From NCBI GenBank assembly GCA_003427395.1, contig BFEA01000236.1, forward strand, positions 1,498,940-1,526,385: a stretch of 27,446 nt of DNA, written 5' to 3'. Position 1 is the stretch's first letter. Every line of letters starts with the position of its first letter. Under the pieces are notes generated by a model. The model did no database searches and was not told where the DNA came from. It saw nothing but the letters and a program-made list of their open reading frames with translations. Positions 17,721-27,152 of the stretch are shown here, in pieces. The stretch comes from Chara braunii. Taxonomy: Eukaryota; Streptophyta; Charophyceae; Charales; Characeae. The position numbers and the translations under genes were made by a program.

Positions 17721-18965
17721 TCAATTGAGGCCACGATAGTCAATACACATCCAGAGTTTGCCTCCTTTCTTCGGCACAAACAGGACAGGTGCACCAAACT
17801 CAGACTCAATAGGCCTAATCCATCCACGATCGATCATGTCATCAATCTGCCTCCTCAACTCCTCCAACTCGCCTTGTCCCATACGATAGACGCAGCCCTT
17901 TGGAGGAACACTCCCTTCTATTATCTCGATCTTGTGTTTGATCGGACGCTCGGGAACTCCACGAGGTTCGGCCAGAACTTCAGGGAATCGATCTAATAGA
18001 CAGCAAATGTTTGTTGGGACTTCTGGTGGAGGATCATCCTCACTAGGAGAAAGAAAATCAGATCGAGAATTTACAGCAATTACAACTGGATTCGAAGTAC
18101 TTGGATCAGAAGTAGAACGATTATCCACAGTAGAAGTAGATGGAATAGAAGTAGAGGTGGTAGAAGTACAATTACTTACCGAGGTAGAAAATGCAGCAAA
18201 AGTAGAAGGCACATGGAGAGGCTTTACAAGAGCTACATGTACGTGCTCAGCTTCCTTGCGCCTGCGCACTGATTTGCAGAATTTAGCCGCACTTAAAAGA
18301 GTCGCAGGGGACTCGCGCGTCTCGTCCAATAGAACGGTACGCTCGTTCCCCTTGGTGTCACGCACCACGAACTGATTGTCTGCCCACGTGGTCCTTAGGC
18401 AATGAGCCTTTAACCAGCCCAAGCCAATGACCGCGTGAAACGGACACTTGTCCATGACATAAAAGTTGAGCTCATGTGTGACAGTGCGGTCTTTGTCGAA
18501 GGTGACGCGCACACCTTTGACAACATGTGTGGAGGTGACAACCTCTTGGTTGCCCACCTGAGTCTGATAAGGGTTCTGCAATTCCACTTGCTTCATTCCC
18601 AGGCCCGCCTTACGAATCCCGTTAGGAGAAAAGAAATTAGTGGTTGAACCACTATCAATCAACACGCGGATGTATCGGCAGTTAATGAGCAGTTTAAAGA
18701 AGGTTAGCTCCACACTCCCTTGAACACGACGTTGCTGCTTGAGCTGCAGCCAATGTCCCAGGTGAGCGTGGAAGTCAACTTCCTTAGACTCCTCCCAAGG
18801 CTCAGTGTATAACACATGGACTGCAGCAGCCTTGGATTCAGCGTCATTTCGGGCTTCAAGAGTAGGTTGTTGATTAGATTCAGGCTCATTGGAGGGGCCT
18901 GCAACTGATGGTTCAGCTTCCCTTGTTGTAGCGAGTGCTGATGACTCTTCTACGCCCTTTGCCTG
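17721..18965 (-). pseudogene. pro: Protease and start of reverse transcriptase, read by -1 frameshift from gag
   Basis: The frame lies -1 relative to gag and is entered at the GGGAAAC heptamer; an ATG at 19025 in the same frame is probably not used. The aspartic protease signature VLIDSGSTTNFF has its catalytic Asp codon at 18654-18656, and AVIGLGWL is the usual second protease block. A Ser/Thr-rich linker follows (about 18060-18230). RT begins with WIRPIESEFGAPVLFVPKKG and WMCIDYRGLN and is then cut by TGA at 17721-17723, in the same frame as the rest of RT. The protein made would be Gag-Pro with a truncated RT. Confidence 0.88.
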
Positions 18966-18971
18966 TTTCCC
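18913..18971 (-). promoter_or_regulatory. Programmed -1 ribosomal frameshift site (GGGAAAC) with possible pseudoknot
   Basis: G-GGA-AAC in the gag frame sits at 18965-18971, four sense codons before the gag TAG (18950-18952). It is a canonical X-XXY-YYZ slippery heptamer. After an 11-nt spacer, GUAG-AA-GAGU pairs with ACUC-G-CUAC (18928-18953), and the loop bases UCAGC can pair with GCUGA at 18913-18917, giving an H-type pseudoknot. The heptamer and the -1 relation of the two frames are read directly; the fold was judged by eye. Confidence 0.75.
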
Positions 18972-20650
18972 TGAAGTCGGTAACAGTCCTGCACAGCATG
19001 CCCAGGCTTTTGACAATGCAAGCATATGCGCAATTTAGATCTTCTTTCCCATTCCTTTTGACTGATACGGAGGGCTTCCCAAGGCTTGGTAGATGCATCC
19101 TCCGGTTTCTCAGGGATTTTCGCATTCTTGGGGAGGTATACAACAGTTCCCCTACCTGAACCACGGTTAGAACCCTTGTTTGAAGCAGTCTCATTAAGTT
19201 TTTCATCTTCGTTTACGTCAGACTCAATGGCTGATGTGGAACAGCCCATATCGGAGACCGACTCTAGATCGTCATCTAGAGACTGATCATCCGCGTAGGA
19301 CTGATCTTCAGCCTCCCGATGTTCATGCAGGGCAAGCTGGTTGTTGTTTCCATACCGCTTGCGTTGTGGTTTTCCACCTGCAGCGGGCGCCTTCTTACGC
19401 CTGGCGAGGTCCTTGGCCTCTAGGTTGACTAGATCCGTCATGAGCTCTCGCCAAATGGTATGGTCTTTGAGTCCTAGCAGGGAGAGGTATTCTTTAGGGG
19501 CCACTCCCATGACTACATCCATACAAGACACGTCGGTCATTCCCAGGTCTGGAGTGGTGAACAGACCAGTCAAGTGTTGTTCCAAAGCCTGCATGGAGGA
19601 CCTCCATGTTTGGCCCTTGAGGGCCTCAAGCTTCAGCCTAGCCTTGAGCGCAGCATGCTTATCTTGGTATCGCGTGATGAGAAGGTCCTCAAGGGTGCGT
19701 ACAGGGGTTACTTTCAGCCACTCGGTCAGGTCAATTCTTTCATAACCTGCAGCAACAGCTTGGAGTTCAATGTGGTTCCATACGGCGGGCTCAATATTAG
19801 TGCCCATGATCATGCTTCGGTCTTCTTGCGGTGTCCGCATGACCTCGAAGTATGAGCGCATGGAACTAATCCAAGAGGTGATATCCGCTTTCCCGTCNNA
19901 CTTGGANGGCAAGGTGGCCGCCCGCTTGTCCACTACGNGACCGNTGTACTGAACGCCAGTAAGGACTGTGCCGTTTTGGGCTGATGTCCCTGCATTTGGG
20001 ACTATGACTAGTGCAGAACTGTCGGCGCTGCCGCTTGAGGAGCTGGCACCGGTTCCTGCGCTTGTCACAGTTCCACTTGCTCTTGCCATGAGGACTGTTT
20101 TAGATTGAGAGACTGGGACTGGGACTACAGCAGGTCGAGGGTTAGGAGGGCGGGGGGTAGACAGTTGAGACTGTTTGAGGCTGATTATCTCAGCCTGCAG
20201 CTCTTGGTTCCGCTGCTCCAGTGCTGTTACACGGGACTCAAGGTCTTTTAAGTTCCGCAGTCGAACCAAGGCTGCTACGGCAGCAGCTAGCCTCTCCTGG
20301 AACCGATCAGCATTGGCTTCCGGGACCTGAAGGAGGGCCACCTGGGCAGCTATGCTTGTGGCTCTGGCTGCTGCCTCTGCCTTCCTTTCCCTTTGCACGG
20401 CATCATCATAAAGCTTTTGGAAAAACGGTTTCTCGTTCTCGTCTGCTGCGTTCAGCATGGCCTGCCATTGGGCAGATGTGATGTCTGCCATGCCGGAGGA
20501 AGGGGTGTTAGCAGTTCTCTCAAGAGGGGTCCGCTCTCTCCTCACGTTTGGACGAACACTCCTCTTGCCCTTCCTCACACTCTCAAAAAGAACACCTCTC
20601 TCCCTTCTTTCTCGCTCCGCTGTCTGCGCACGCGTCTCAATACCGGACAT
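18950..20650 (-). CDS. gag: gag polyprotein of the chromovirus
   Basis: 566 residues from ATG at 20650, the first ATG in the frame (an upstream TTG extension was not used). A basic N-terminus (about 6-41) is followed by a helical region and a leucine-rich coiled coil (about 128-162). A Pro/Ser-rich linker comes next, then a retrotransposon-gag capsid region (ISSMRSYFEVM...VWNHIELQAVA...LIxRYQDKHAAL). An acidic stretch (about 455-495) and a CCHC zinc knuckle (Cys543, Cys546, His551, Cys556) close the protein. Capsid assembly and RNA packaging are the family role. Four ambiguous residues come from Ns at 19898-19944. Gag is intact apart from those, unlike pol. Confidence 0.9.
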   Translation of the reverse strand: MSGIETRAQTAERERRERGVLFESVRKGKRSVRPNVRRERTPLERTANTPSSGMADITSAQWQAMLNAADENEKPFFQKLYDDAVQRERKAEAAARATSIAAQVALLQVPEANADRFQERLAAAVAALVRLRNLKDLESRVTALEQRNQELQAEIISLKQSQLSTPRPPNPRPAVVPVPVSQSKTVLMARASGTVTSAGTGASSSSGSADSSALVIVPNAGTSAQNGTVLTGVQYXGXVVDKRAATLXSKXDGKADITSWISSMRSYFEVMRTPQEDRSMIMGTNIEPAVWNHIELQAVAAGYERIDLTEWLKVTPVRTLEDLLITRYQDKHAALKARLKLEALKGQTWRSSMQALEQHLTGLFTTPDLGMTDVSCMDVVMGVAPKEYLSLLGLKDHTIWRELMTDLVNLEAKDLARRKKAPAAGGKPQRKRYGNNNQLALHEHREAEDQSYADDQSLDDDLESVSDMGCSTSAIESDVNEDEKLNETASNKGSNRGSGRGTVVYLPKNAKIPEKPEDASTKPWEALRISQKEWERRSKLRICLHCQKPGHAVQDCYRLQGNRQRA

Positions 20651-21972
20651 AGATAGTTCAGATGAAAGAAACAATCAGTGAATCACACAGTGTTAGGTAG
20701 AACTCCTAGCCGAAGTGGCGTTTCATTTTGACTTACAAGATGGCACGCAGCAGAATAAAAGAATAAATAAATAAATAAATAAATAAAATAAAACAAAAGA
20801 GAGGGCTGACTTAACGAACGGGCCCGATCAGATTAGTTGGAGATCCCCTCTTGTCTAACCTGACAAGGTACATGTACCACAGTAAATCAGCCGAAGAAAA
20901 CTAACCGCAGCAATGGAGATTTCGAGGGGTGCAGACGGTCGCCGAGTCAAACGCGGGCCAATATGTGATAACATGCAGTAAGATCAGTCAAGATCCCCTT
21001 GAAAGGAATGCCCTTGCTAGCCGCATGTCCCCCAAGTTCAGCGCAGCAAAGAGATGCACAGGCGGCAACAGATTTGGGCCCGAAAGGTCCTGTCCCGTTG
21101 GGCCTGGTCCCACTGAGTCCCGAAGGTCCCAAGTAGGTCGTGGACCAGGACCAACAAAATAGGAGTACCAAGTCAGTCCCAAACTGCCTCTACCGTACTG
21201 AAAAGGAAAAGACAACTTTCAGCAAGAACTTACCCCTACAGCCATTTAGAAATGAAAAGACATTGCACCGTAGAAAGATATGTTATTTAGAACAAATACA
21301 TCATCCATCCATCCATCAGGTGAGAAAGCAATCCATATGCTCACACACACAGCCAAGACCGCAGAGAAGAGGAAGAGAGCCCAGCACACCCCCAACTGGC
21401 CATGAAGCACCAAGCAACCTCCCACGGGCTAGCCAGGTCACACGACACTTACCTGTGAGGCCCGGCCTCCAAAGACGGATAACGACTCACCCCCCTCTCT
21501 CACAAGTCCTCCTGACCCCTAGCTACCACTAGAATGACTAAGAGGGCCTTCCTACACCCCTGTTGCAAAGTCGGATCCCCCGTCGATGTCTGAAGACCAA
21601 AGTAGCAACTTGCAGCAATTCGATGCAAATATGGCAGCCTCCGATCAAGTCTCCCTCTTGAGGGGAAGCCAAAAAGTCACTCAATGTCTTCTTGAAGTGC
21701 AGATTCCAGATGCGAGTACCTCTCACTCTCTACTCCCTCTCGCTTACTCCAATTAGCCTCCTTTGTGTCTCACCACCCCATCCATTCACTCAAACAACCT
21801 GGTCAGGTCTAATGTCGACCCTACATGACCTAACCAGGTGGGGGCAGTATCCACATACCTCACTGCCCCACATAACCCTAACTTCCTAACCCTAATCCGA
21901 GATTAGGCTAGCCCTAACCTAATTCGGAATTAGGTTTAGAGTGACTAACACCTCTCGCCAACAAGTAAGTCC
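20651..21972 (-). other. Retroelement 5' leader (between primer-binding site and gag)
   Basis: About 1.3 kb without a conserved ORF. It holds an (AAAT)n run (20763-20785), a patch rich in GGTCC/GGACC half-repeats (about 21060-21150), ATCC repeats (21299-21317) and, next to the primer-binding site, a set of strong inverted repeats. The length is large for a leader and may include packaging signals. Confidence 0.6.
21799..21934 (-). repeat. Stem-loop array next to the primer-binding site
   Basis: CCTGGTCAGGTC/GACCTAACCAGG (21799-21838, 11 of 12 paired), GTGGGGGCAGT/ACTGCCCCAC (21838-21871, one bulge), and two 17-bp palindromes CCTAATC-CGA-GATTAGG (21891-21907) and CCTAATT-CGG-AATTAGG (21918-21934) lie in a row. 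Palindromic leader hairpins in retroelements often serve RNA dimerisation or packaging. Confidence 0.6.
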
Positions 21973-21984
21973 GCTTTGATACCA
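21973..21984 (-). other. Primer-binding site, initiator tRNA-Met type
   Basis: TGGTATCAAAGC on the element strand, two bases after the 5' LTR. TGGTATCA-AGC complements the 3' end of initiator tRNA-Met, with one internal mismatch (A for G). Initiator tRNA-Met is the usual primer for plant gypsy elements. Confidence 0.85.
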
Positions 21985-21986
21985 AT

Positions 21987-23445
21987 TGTTACGATCCTGG
22001 TCATTTCCGAAGTGCAAATTCACAATGAAAGACAATGCCACCCCATTGTGAAGGAAATGAAAGCACTTGCAAAGAGATAAAGACCAGAGGAGAGAGAAAG
22101 AAGAAGAAGAAGAAGAAGAAGAAGAAGAAGAAGAAGAAGAAGAAGATGTACACCATCAAGACCAATGACAATTCCCCCTTCTCTCTCCACCTTCCTCCTC
22201 CTCCTTCACTTCACCAATCTTATTCTTCTCTCAATAATAATAATAACAATGAATGGANNAACCAGAATCAATATCNNAAGTTCCCTCTTACTGCTGACTC
22301 AACTCAACAACAACAACAACAACAACAAGTCCACCATAGCTACGGCTTCCCTCCTTCAGCCTCCTCTCTCATGCATACGCTATGGCGGACTAATGAGGGC
22401 CTTGCCCTGACGTCCAAAGGACAACCCAAAGCAGCTATGGTGCTGCGCTGATGTCCAAAGGACAACCCAAAGCAGCTATGGTGCTGCGCTGATGTCCAAA
22501 GGACAACCCAAAGCAGCTATGCCGCTGCTGACTGGTCCGCCATGCCTGACTCTGCCTCGAGCTTCCTTGGTGCAGCACTACCCCAACTGGGGCCTTCCAG
22601 ATGCAGCGCCCAACAAGGTGATGAAGATGGTGTCTACCATAGCCAGGTAAGTGCCTCGCCACTCTCCTCCTTCGCAACCTTCTTCCTCCTCCTCAAGCTG
22701 GACTGCTCGCCATAGCCAGGCGTAGCTCCAGCTGCCCTTCANCTCCAAGCAGNGCTGTACCAGTCCAGNGCTGCGCTCCAGCAGCATGTCGCCAATCCTT
22801 GCACACCGCAAATGAGGAGGAGCTACTTGCTCCTCCGAAAGATATAGCGGCCTACTGGCCTCCTNGGCGGNGACTTCCTAGGCCGAGNNGCCTCCCAGCA
22901 ACCGGNACCTCCTCCCTTTCGGAGGGAAACATCATTGCAGGCTCTGCTAACCTCCNGACAGGCCCTAGACCNGGGCTACTTGGACTGGTACCNGCCTACC
23001 TCTAACCTACCGCTACTGGGCCTCTAAAAATGCCAACTTTTTGTCTTCTTCTGCTCGGCCTCCAGTACCCGACACTTCTACCACTACTTCAGTGGTACCN
23101 GCCTACCTGCTACTTGAGTGTTTTTCCCCTCTGCTCTAAGTGNNGCNGGCCTACCCCCGCTACTCGAGTGTTTTCCCCCCTGCAACCCTTCACAGTCACG
23201 GCCACAGGTAAGTACCGGCCCTACGGGGCCTTGCAACCAACAAGTACCCTTGCGGGTCACACACACACTCAACCGACAAGCACTCAGACAGGCATGCAAA
23301 CCAGCAGGCATGCAAACCAGCAGGCACGCACACACACACAGACATGGAAATCACAGCAGAATGCGGGAATTTCAGCAAGGCATTCATTCCAGCGGCAAAT
23401 CCCAGAAATCAGCAATGTTCTCAGTCTGTGTTTTTGGCGGGTCAT

Positions 23446-23448
<3 letters not shown>
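21987..23448 (-). repeat. 5' LTR of the chromovirus
   Basis: 1462 bp, nearly identical to 13601-15026 and with almost the same set of N positions. It has three 41-bp subrepeats at 22407-22529. On the plus strand it ends GGGTCATTAC and passes directly into (CT)n, so the last A of the LTR is missing on the outer side. The LTR should carry the promoter, but no confident TATA box was placed. Confidence 0.92.
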
Positions 23449-23507
<59 letters not shown>

Positions 23508-23510
23508 GTC
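23449..23510. repeat. (CT)n at the right edge of the retrotransposon
   Basis: About 30 CT units with one TTT interruption abut the LTR end directly. The left edge of the element is also (CT)n. Confidence 0.9.
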
Positions 23511-23539
23511 TGGATCGATCGAAAAATCGATTGCTCGCG

Positions 23540-24105
<566 letters not shown>

Positions 24106-24600
24106 CGAATGAAAGAGCCAACCGACGCAGCCCAGTCTTATGTTCTGTTGGCTCGGCTGGCCTGCCTAATTTTACCCCCTCGAGTGGCGGAGATTTCTAG
24201 ATCTTGACGGCCAAGATTTGTTGCCAGCCAGAGTGATCCTGGACCTCGTGGACCTTGGAAACGCCCAAAATCTGTTTCTCTGAGATTGGATGTATACGAG
24301 ATGTGTGACCGCAATCAACTCCTGCGGAGTCTTTGACTTTTGGGCTGCTATGCCCAATTGCGTTTGACTCTTCGACTTTCCTGAAGTCTTCTACTGATTC
24401 TAGGGTCCACAAGGTGCCTCTTTTGACTCCAAACCCAGTACCTTTAGACTCAAGCACTTTCTGGTGCTTGATTTTTCGCCCCTTAACATTGTCTGGACCA
24501 AAAGCAGCGGCTCAACTGTCTTCCCGCCGAACATAACGCACATGTGTTGTAAACGAATACAACGCATAGGTTGCTTTCTATTCGAATACAGTCCAAGAGT
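24106..24600. other. Intergenic; an unidentified minus-strand open segment
   Basis: Minus-strand frame 24197-24457 (86 codons from ATG) has balanced composition but no motif I recognise. It could be a decayed transposon polyprotein fragment. Nothing else is supported here. Confidence 0.25.
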
Positions 24601-24631
24601 CTGATCTGCACGTGTGTGGCATGCCTACCTT

Positions 24632-24727
24632 CTTCCCCCATATACAACGCACAGTCACTATAGCTGTATTTAGACTGAGAGTTACCCCAAATACAGCTAA
24701 AATGACCATCCGTTGTAATGGGGGAAG
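24632..24727. repeat. 96-bp foldback with a 17-nt loop (MITE remnant or small-RNA hairpin)
   Basis: Arm 24632-24671 (CTTCCCCCATATACAACGC ... TAGCTGTATTT) pairs with arm 24689-24727 (AAATACAGCTA ... CGTTGTAATGGGGGAAG). By eye about 80 per cent of the 39-40 positions match, with perfect 11-bp inner and 9-bp outer blocks. Confidence 0.65.
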
Positions 24728-25460
24728 AGATAGTGATAGGTCATCCCTGAAAGCGGCACGTGAAAGTCAAAGGACGGCTTCAATGAATCAAAAAGCAAGG
24801 TTAGGATATGCCAAACTTTCCTCATTCATCATGGAGCAAGTGGTAGGGATACCTATGGGCAAGTGTTCCAGCATGACTCTAGCTTGTTTGCTCTGTTCTT
24901 TCAAAGGAAGTTTGTTCGCAGCCACGCAAGATACATTACTGGCCTAAGACTAGTCCACGATGTGAATTTATTTGATTCTATTTCCTCGGAGACCTGAGAA
25001 AGTCATTGAGAAAACAACAAAGGTGATGCATACTCACTTGAGAGTGAGTGATGCAAATGAACCGAAGGAACATCGGGGTGATGATAAGGACTCAGACATA
25101 CAGCGCATCATCAAGAAAGCAATGTGCGTCCATACAAATCACAGAATAAGACAATGTAGCACAGCGGAAGACTCAAAGATATGACTTGACACATAGGACC
25201 TAGAGTCGACTCACACATCATCACACACGTCCCACAACAAGCAGGGGAGCATTCATAGAAGGAGGGTCCCTCCTTGGGTAAGGAGACCACGATGATGGAG
25301 AGGGAGGAGAGACGACGGAAGGAGAGGGGAGAGAAGACAAGAGTGAAGCTCGAAATAGTCCAAAAATAGTCTCCCCTGCATGTATCCAATCAATGCCTAT
25401 CCTCCATGTGTCCAATCAGATCCTGGGCGCTCAAGGCCCGACAATAATCCCTGTTTGTAG
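24728..25460. other. Intergenic, no gene recognised
   Basis: Contains a short perfect hairpin ACTCACT-TGAG-AGTGAGT (25032-25049) and purine-rich sequence near 25240-25350. Open frames are short and show no family resemblance. Confidence 0.3.

Positions 25461-25510
<50 letters not shown>
25461..25510. repeat. (CT)n microsatellite
   Basis: About 25 CT units, followed by AGAACAAGACAAGAAGAAG and, 160 bp on, AGCTATGG. This is the same kind of arrangement as around the retrotransposon. Confidence 0.95.
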
Positions 25511-25512
<2 letters not shown>

Positions 25513-25687
25513 AACAAGACAAGAAGAAGAAGTGACTATGGAGGGTCGGAGAAGAAGCAGAAGCAGAACAGAAGAAGGGGAAGTCTCCTCTCTCTCTCGC
25601 CTGGTATCGATGATGCCGAGATACTGAACAGTGAATGGTGGTCCTTTGGTGCAGGTCGGTGGAGTGAAGGCTAGCTATGGCGCCTAG

Positions 25688-25782
25688 GTAAGTGACCATC
25701 TCCCACTGCGGCCAGGCTCTCCAGCCTCCGCTCAGCTGCTACCTCCTACTCCGCTAACTCTAACTTTGGCTCTGCTTTGCAG
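25688..25782 (+). other. Intron-like segment (GTAAGT...CTAAC...TTTGCAG)
   Basis: CCTAG|GTAAGT at the 5' side, CTAACTCTAAC about 25 bases before TTTGCAG|AA at the 3' side, CT-rich between. It fits a 95-bp plant intron with donor, branch site and acceptor. No coding exon could be linked to it, so it may belong to a noncoding transcript or be chance. Confidence 0.35.
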
Positions 25783-25850
25783 AAATAACGCTGCCTCCAA
25801 GCACCATAGGGCCCAGGTGCTGGTCCAGCCGAATGTCCTCAACTCCAGGA

Positions 25851-25878
25851 CAGGCCCAGCTCTATACCGCTGGGCCTG
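25851..25878. repeat. Perfect 10-bp inverted repeat
   Basis: CAGGCCCAGC-TCTATACC-GCTGGGCCTG. A strong GC-rich hairpin without a following T-run, so not a Pol III terminator signal. Confidence 0.6.
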
Positions 25879-26247
25879 GCTAAGAGGCACACGGTCTGCA
25901 ACCAGGGTCGTCTGACTATCATCCGATCGACGGTCCTGATCACAGGCCCAAGTCCTGGTCCTGAGAACAGGACAACAAACGGTCTGCCTGGGTCCCTATT
26001 GGACATCCAGATGCTATGAACCACACCGTTCATCACCAACGAGTGCGCAGATATATACCACATGCATGTATGAGATCACACGAATTTCACACTGGAGACC
26101 AGAGAGATAAAGACCAGGTAGCGCAGCTTATGAATTTCAACAAGTTATTACAAGTGCCATAAGAGTTCAGGTCGCCAGCTCTCATCAGCGCGTACAAAAG
26201 GTAACCAGTTACCAGCATCAGCTCACAGGCAAGTATCTTCTCCTCCT

Positions 26248-26250
<3 letters not shown>
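25879..26250. other. Intergenic, possibly part of the second retroelement's 3' LTR
   Basis: No coding content. CACAGGCAAGT just before (CT)n (26226-26250) again resembles a splice-donor/(CT)n module. Assignment to an LTR is inferred only from the pol fragment at the right edge. Confidence 0.25.
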
Positions 26251-26284
<34 letters not shown>

Positions 26285-26305
26285 CTCTCGCTCTCTCTCT
26301 CTCTG
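26251..26305. repeat. (CT)n microsatellite with CG interruptions
   Basis: CT units with GCTCTCGCTCTC interruptions, following CTCCTCCTTGCTCTT. Confidence 0.9.
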
Positions 26306-27152
26306 GTCTTCTCTCAGGCTATGACCTCCTTGTGTCTTCTCTCCTCTCTGCTTCTCAGTGTGTCTTCTCTCCCTTCATGCATGCACACTCACTAACCTCT
26401 ACTCAAGGATCTACTCTGGATACATCCATTGCTAGTCTACTAACTCCCTATTAACTATCACTATCAGTAGGCGCTAGCGCAGCTATGGCTGCCTTCTTCC
26501 TGCCAGCGCATCCTCTTCCTCTCTCTCCCTCTCTTAGCGCAGCACTCTGGCTTCAGCGCTCTGCCCTCACTTTAGCACACAAGTACACCAACACTTCCAC
26601 ACTACTTGCGAATGAGCAATCTGATCCGAATGGGAGGCTGGCCAGTCCTTCTGTAGTATTGGATTGCACTTCAACTCGTGCCAGCATCTGCTTCCTGGGT
26701 CTGACTGGGTTTCGGTACCAAATTCCCACGGCCTGTCTGCTTCTGAGTGTCAAGGCCTGGAACCTTCCCGAATTTCCATTTGTCTGTTGCTGCTTGGGCC
26801 TTTGAGTGGTGACTTTTCGAGTTTGGCATATGGATTTGACTGTGGATTGTGACTCTTGCCTCTGAGACACGACTCTTGCTTATGGGACTACCCTTTCACT
26901 CATGGGATGTGACTTTTCAATGTAGCTCTTCATTATGGGACGTGATTTTTGCCCCTCAGATGTGTCTGTTTACTGGGTACCTGTTGGACTGGACTGCTGA
27001 GGTACCTGACTGTGACTTTTCTGAATTTGTCGAATTCGGCCTTTCTTGACCAGGGCCTCTGACCCTATGACCCGAATTTGGGGTCTGAATCGTGGAAGGC
27101 CTTTCATTCTCGGCGGCGTAATTTCGAGGTCCTCCGAGAAAATTACCAATTT
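26306..27152. other. Intergenic / presumed 3' end region of the second retroelement
   Basis: Contains CAGCTATGG at 26480-26488 and a decayed repeat of ATGGGAxGTGAxTTTT-type blocks near 26880-26960. The region lies directly downstream (minus strand) of an integrase chromodomain, so it should include 3' UTR, polypurine tract and 3' LTR of that element, but I could not place their borders. Confidence 0.35.

Larger units (their letters stand above)
13601..23448 (-). mobile_element. Full-length Ty3/gypsy chromovirus LTR retrotransposon, coding-defective
   Basis: An element of about 9.85 kb read on the minus strand: 5' LTR (21987-23448), primer-binding site, leader of about 1.3 kb, gag, protease, RT-RNase H, integrase with chromodomain, polypurine tract, 3' LTR (13601-15026). 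The order PR-RT-RH-IN and the C-terminal chromodomain place it among Ty3/gypsy chromoviruses. By eye the two LTRs differ at about eight positions plus two length changes, so the insertion is young. Pol is broken by a stop and a frameshift. Target-site duplications cannot be read because both flanks are (CT)n and the outer LTR end lacks its terminal A. Confidence 0.93.

Noticed and set aside
18965-19025. Independent translation of protease from the ATG at 19025
   Set aside because: This ATG lies inside the gag zinc-knuckle codons, and the canonical slippery heptamer in the correct -1 relation explains expression better.
25851-25878. A transcription terminator hairpin
   Set aside because: The stem is perfect but no T-run follows on either strand, and intrinsic terminators of this kind are bacterial.
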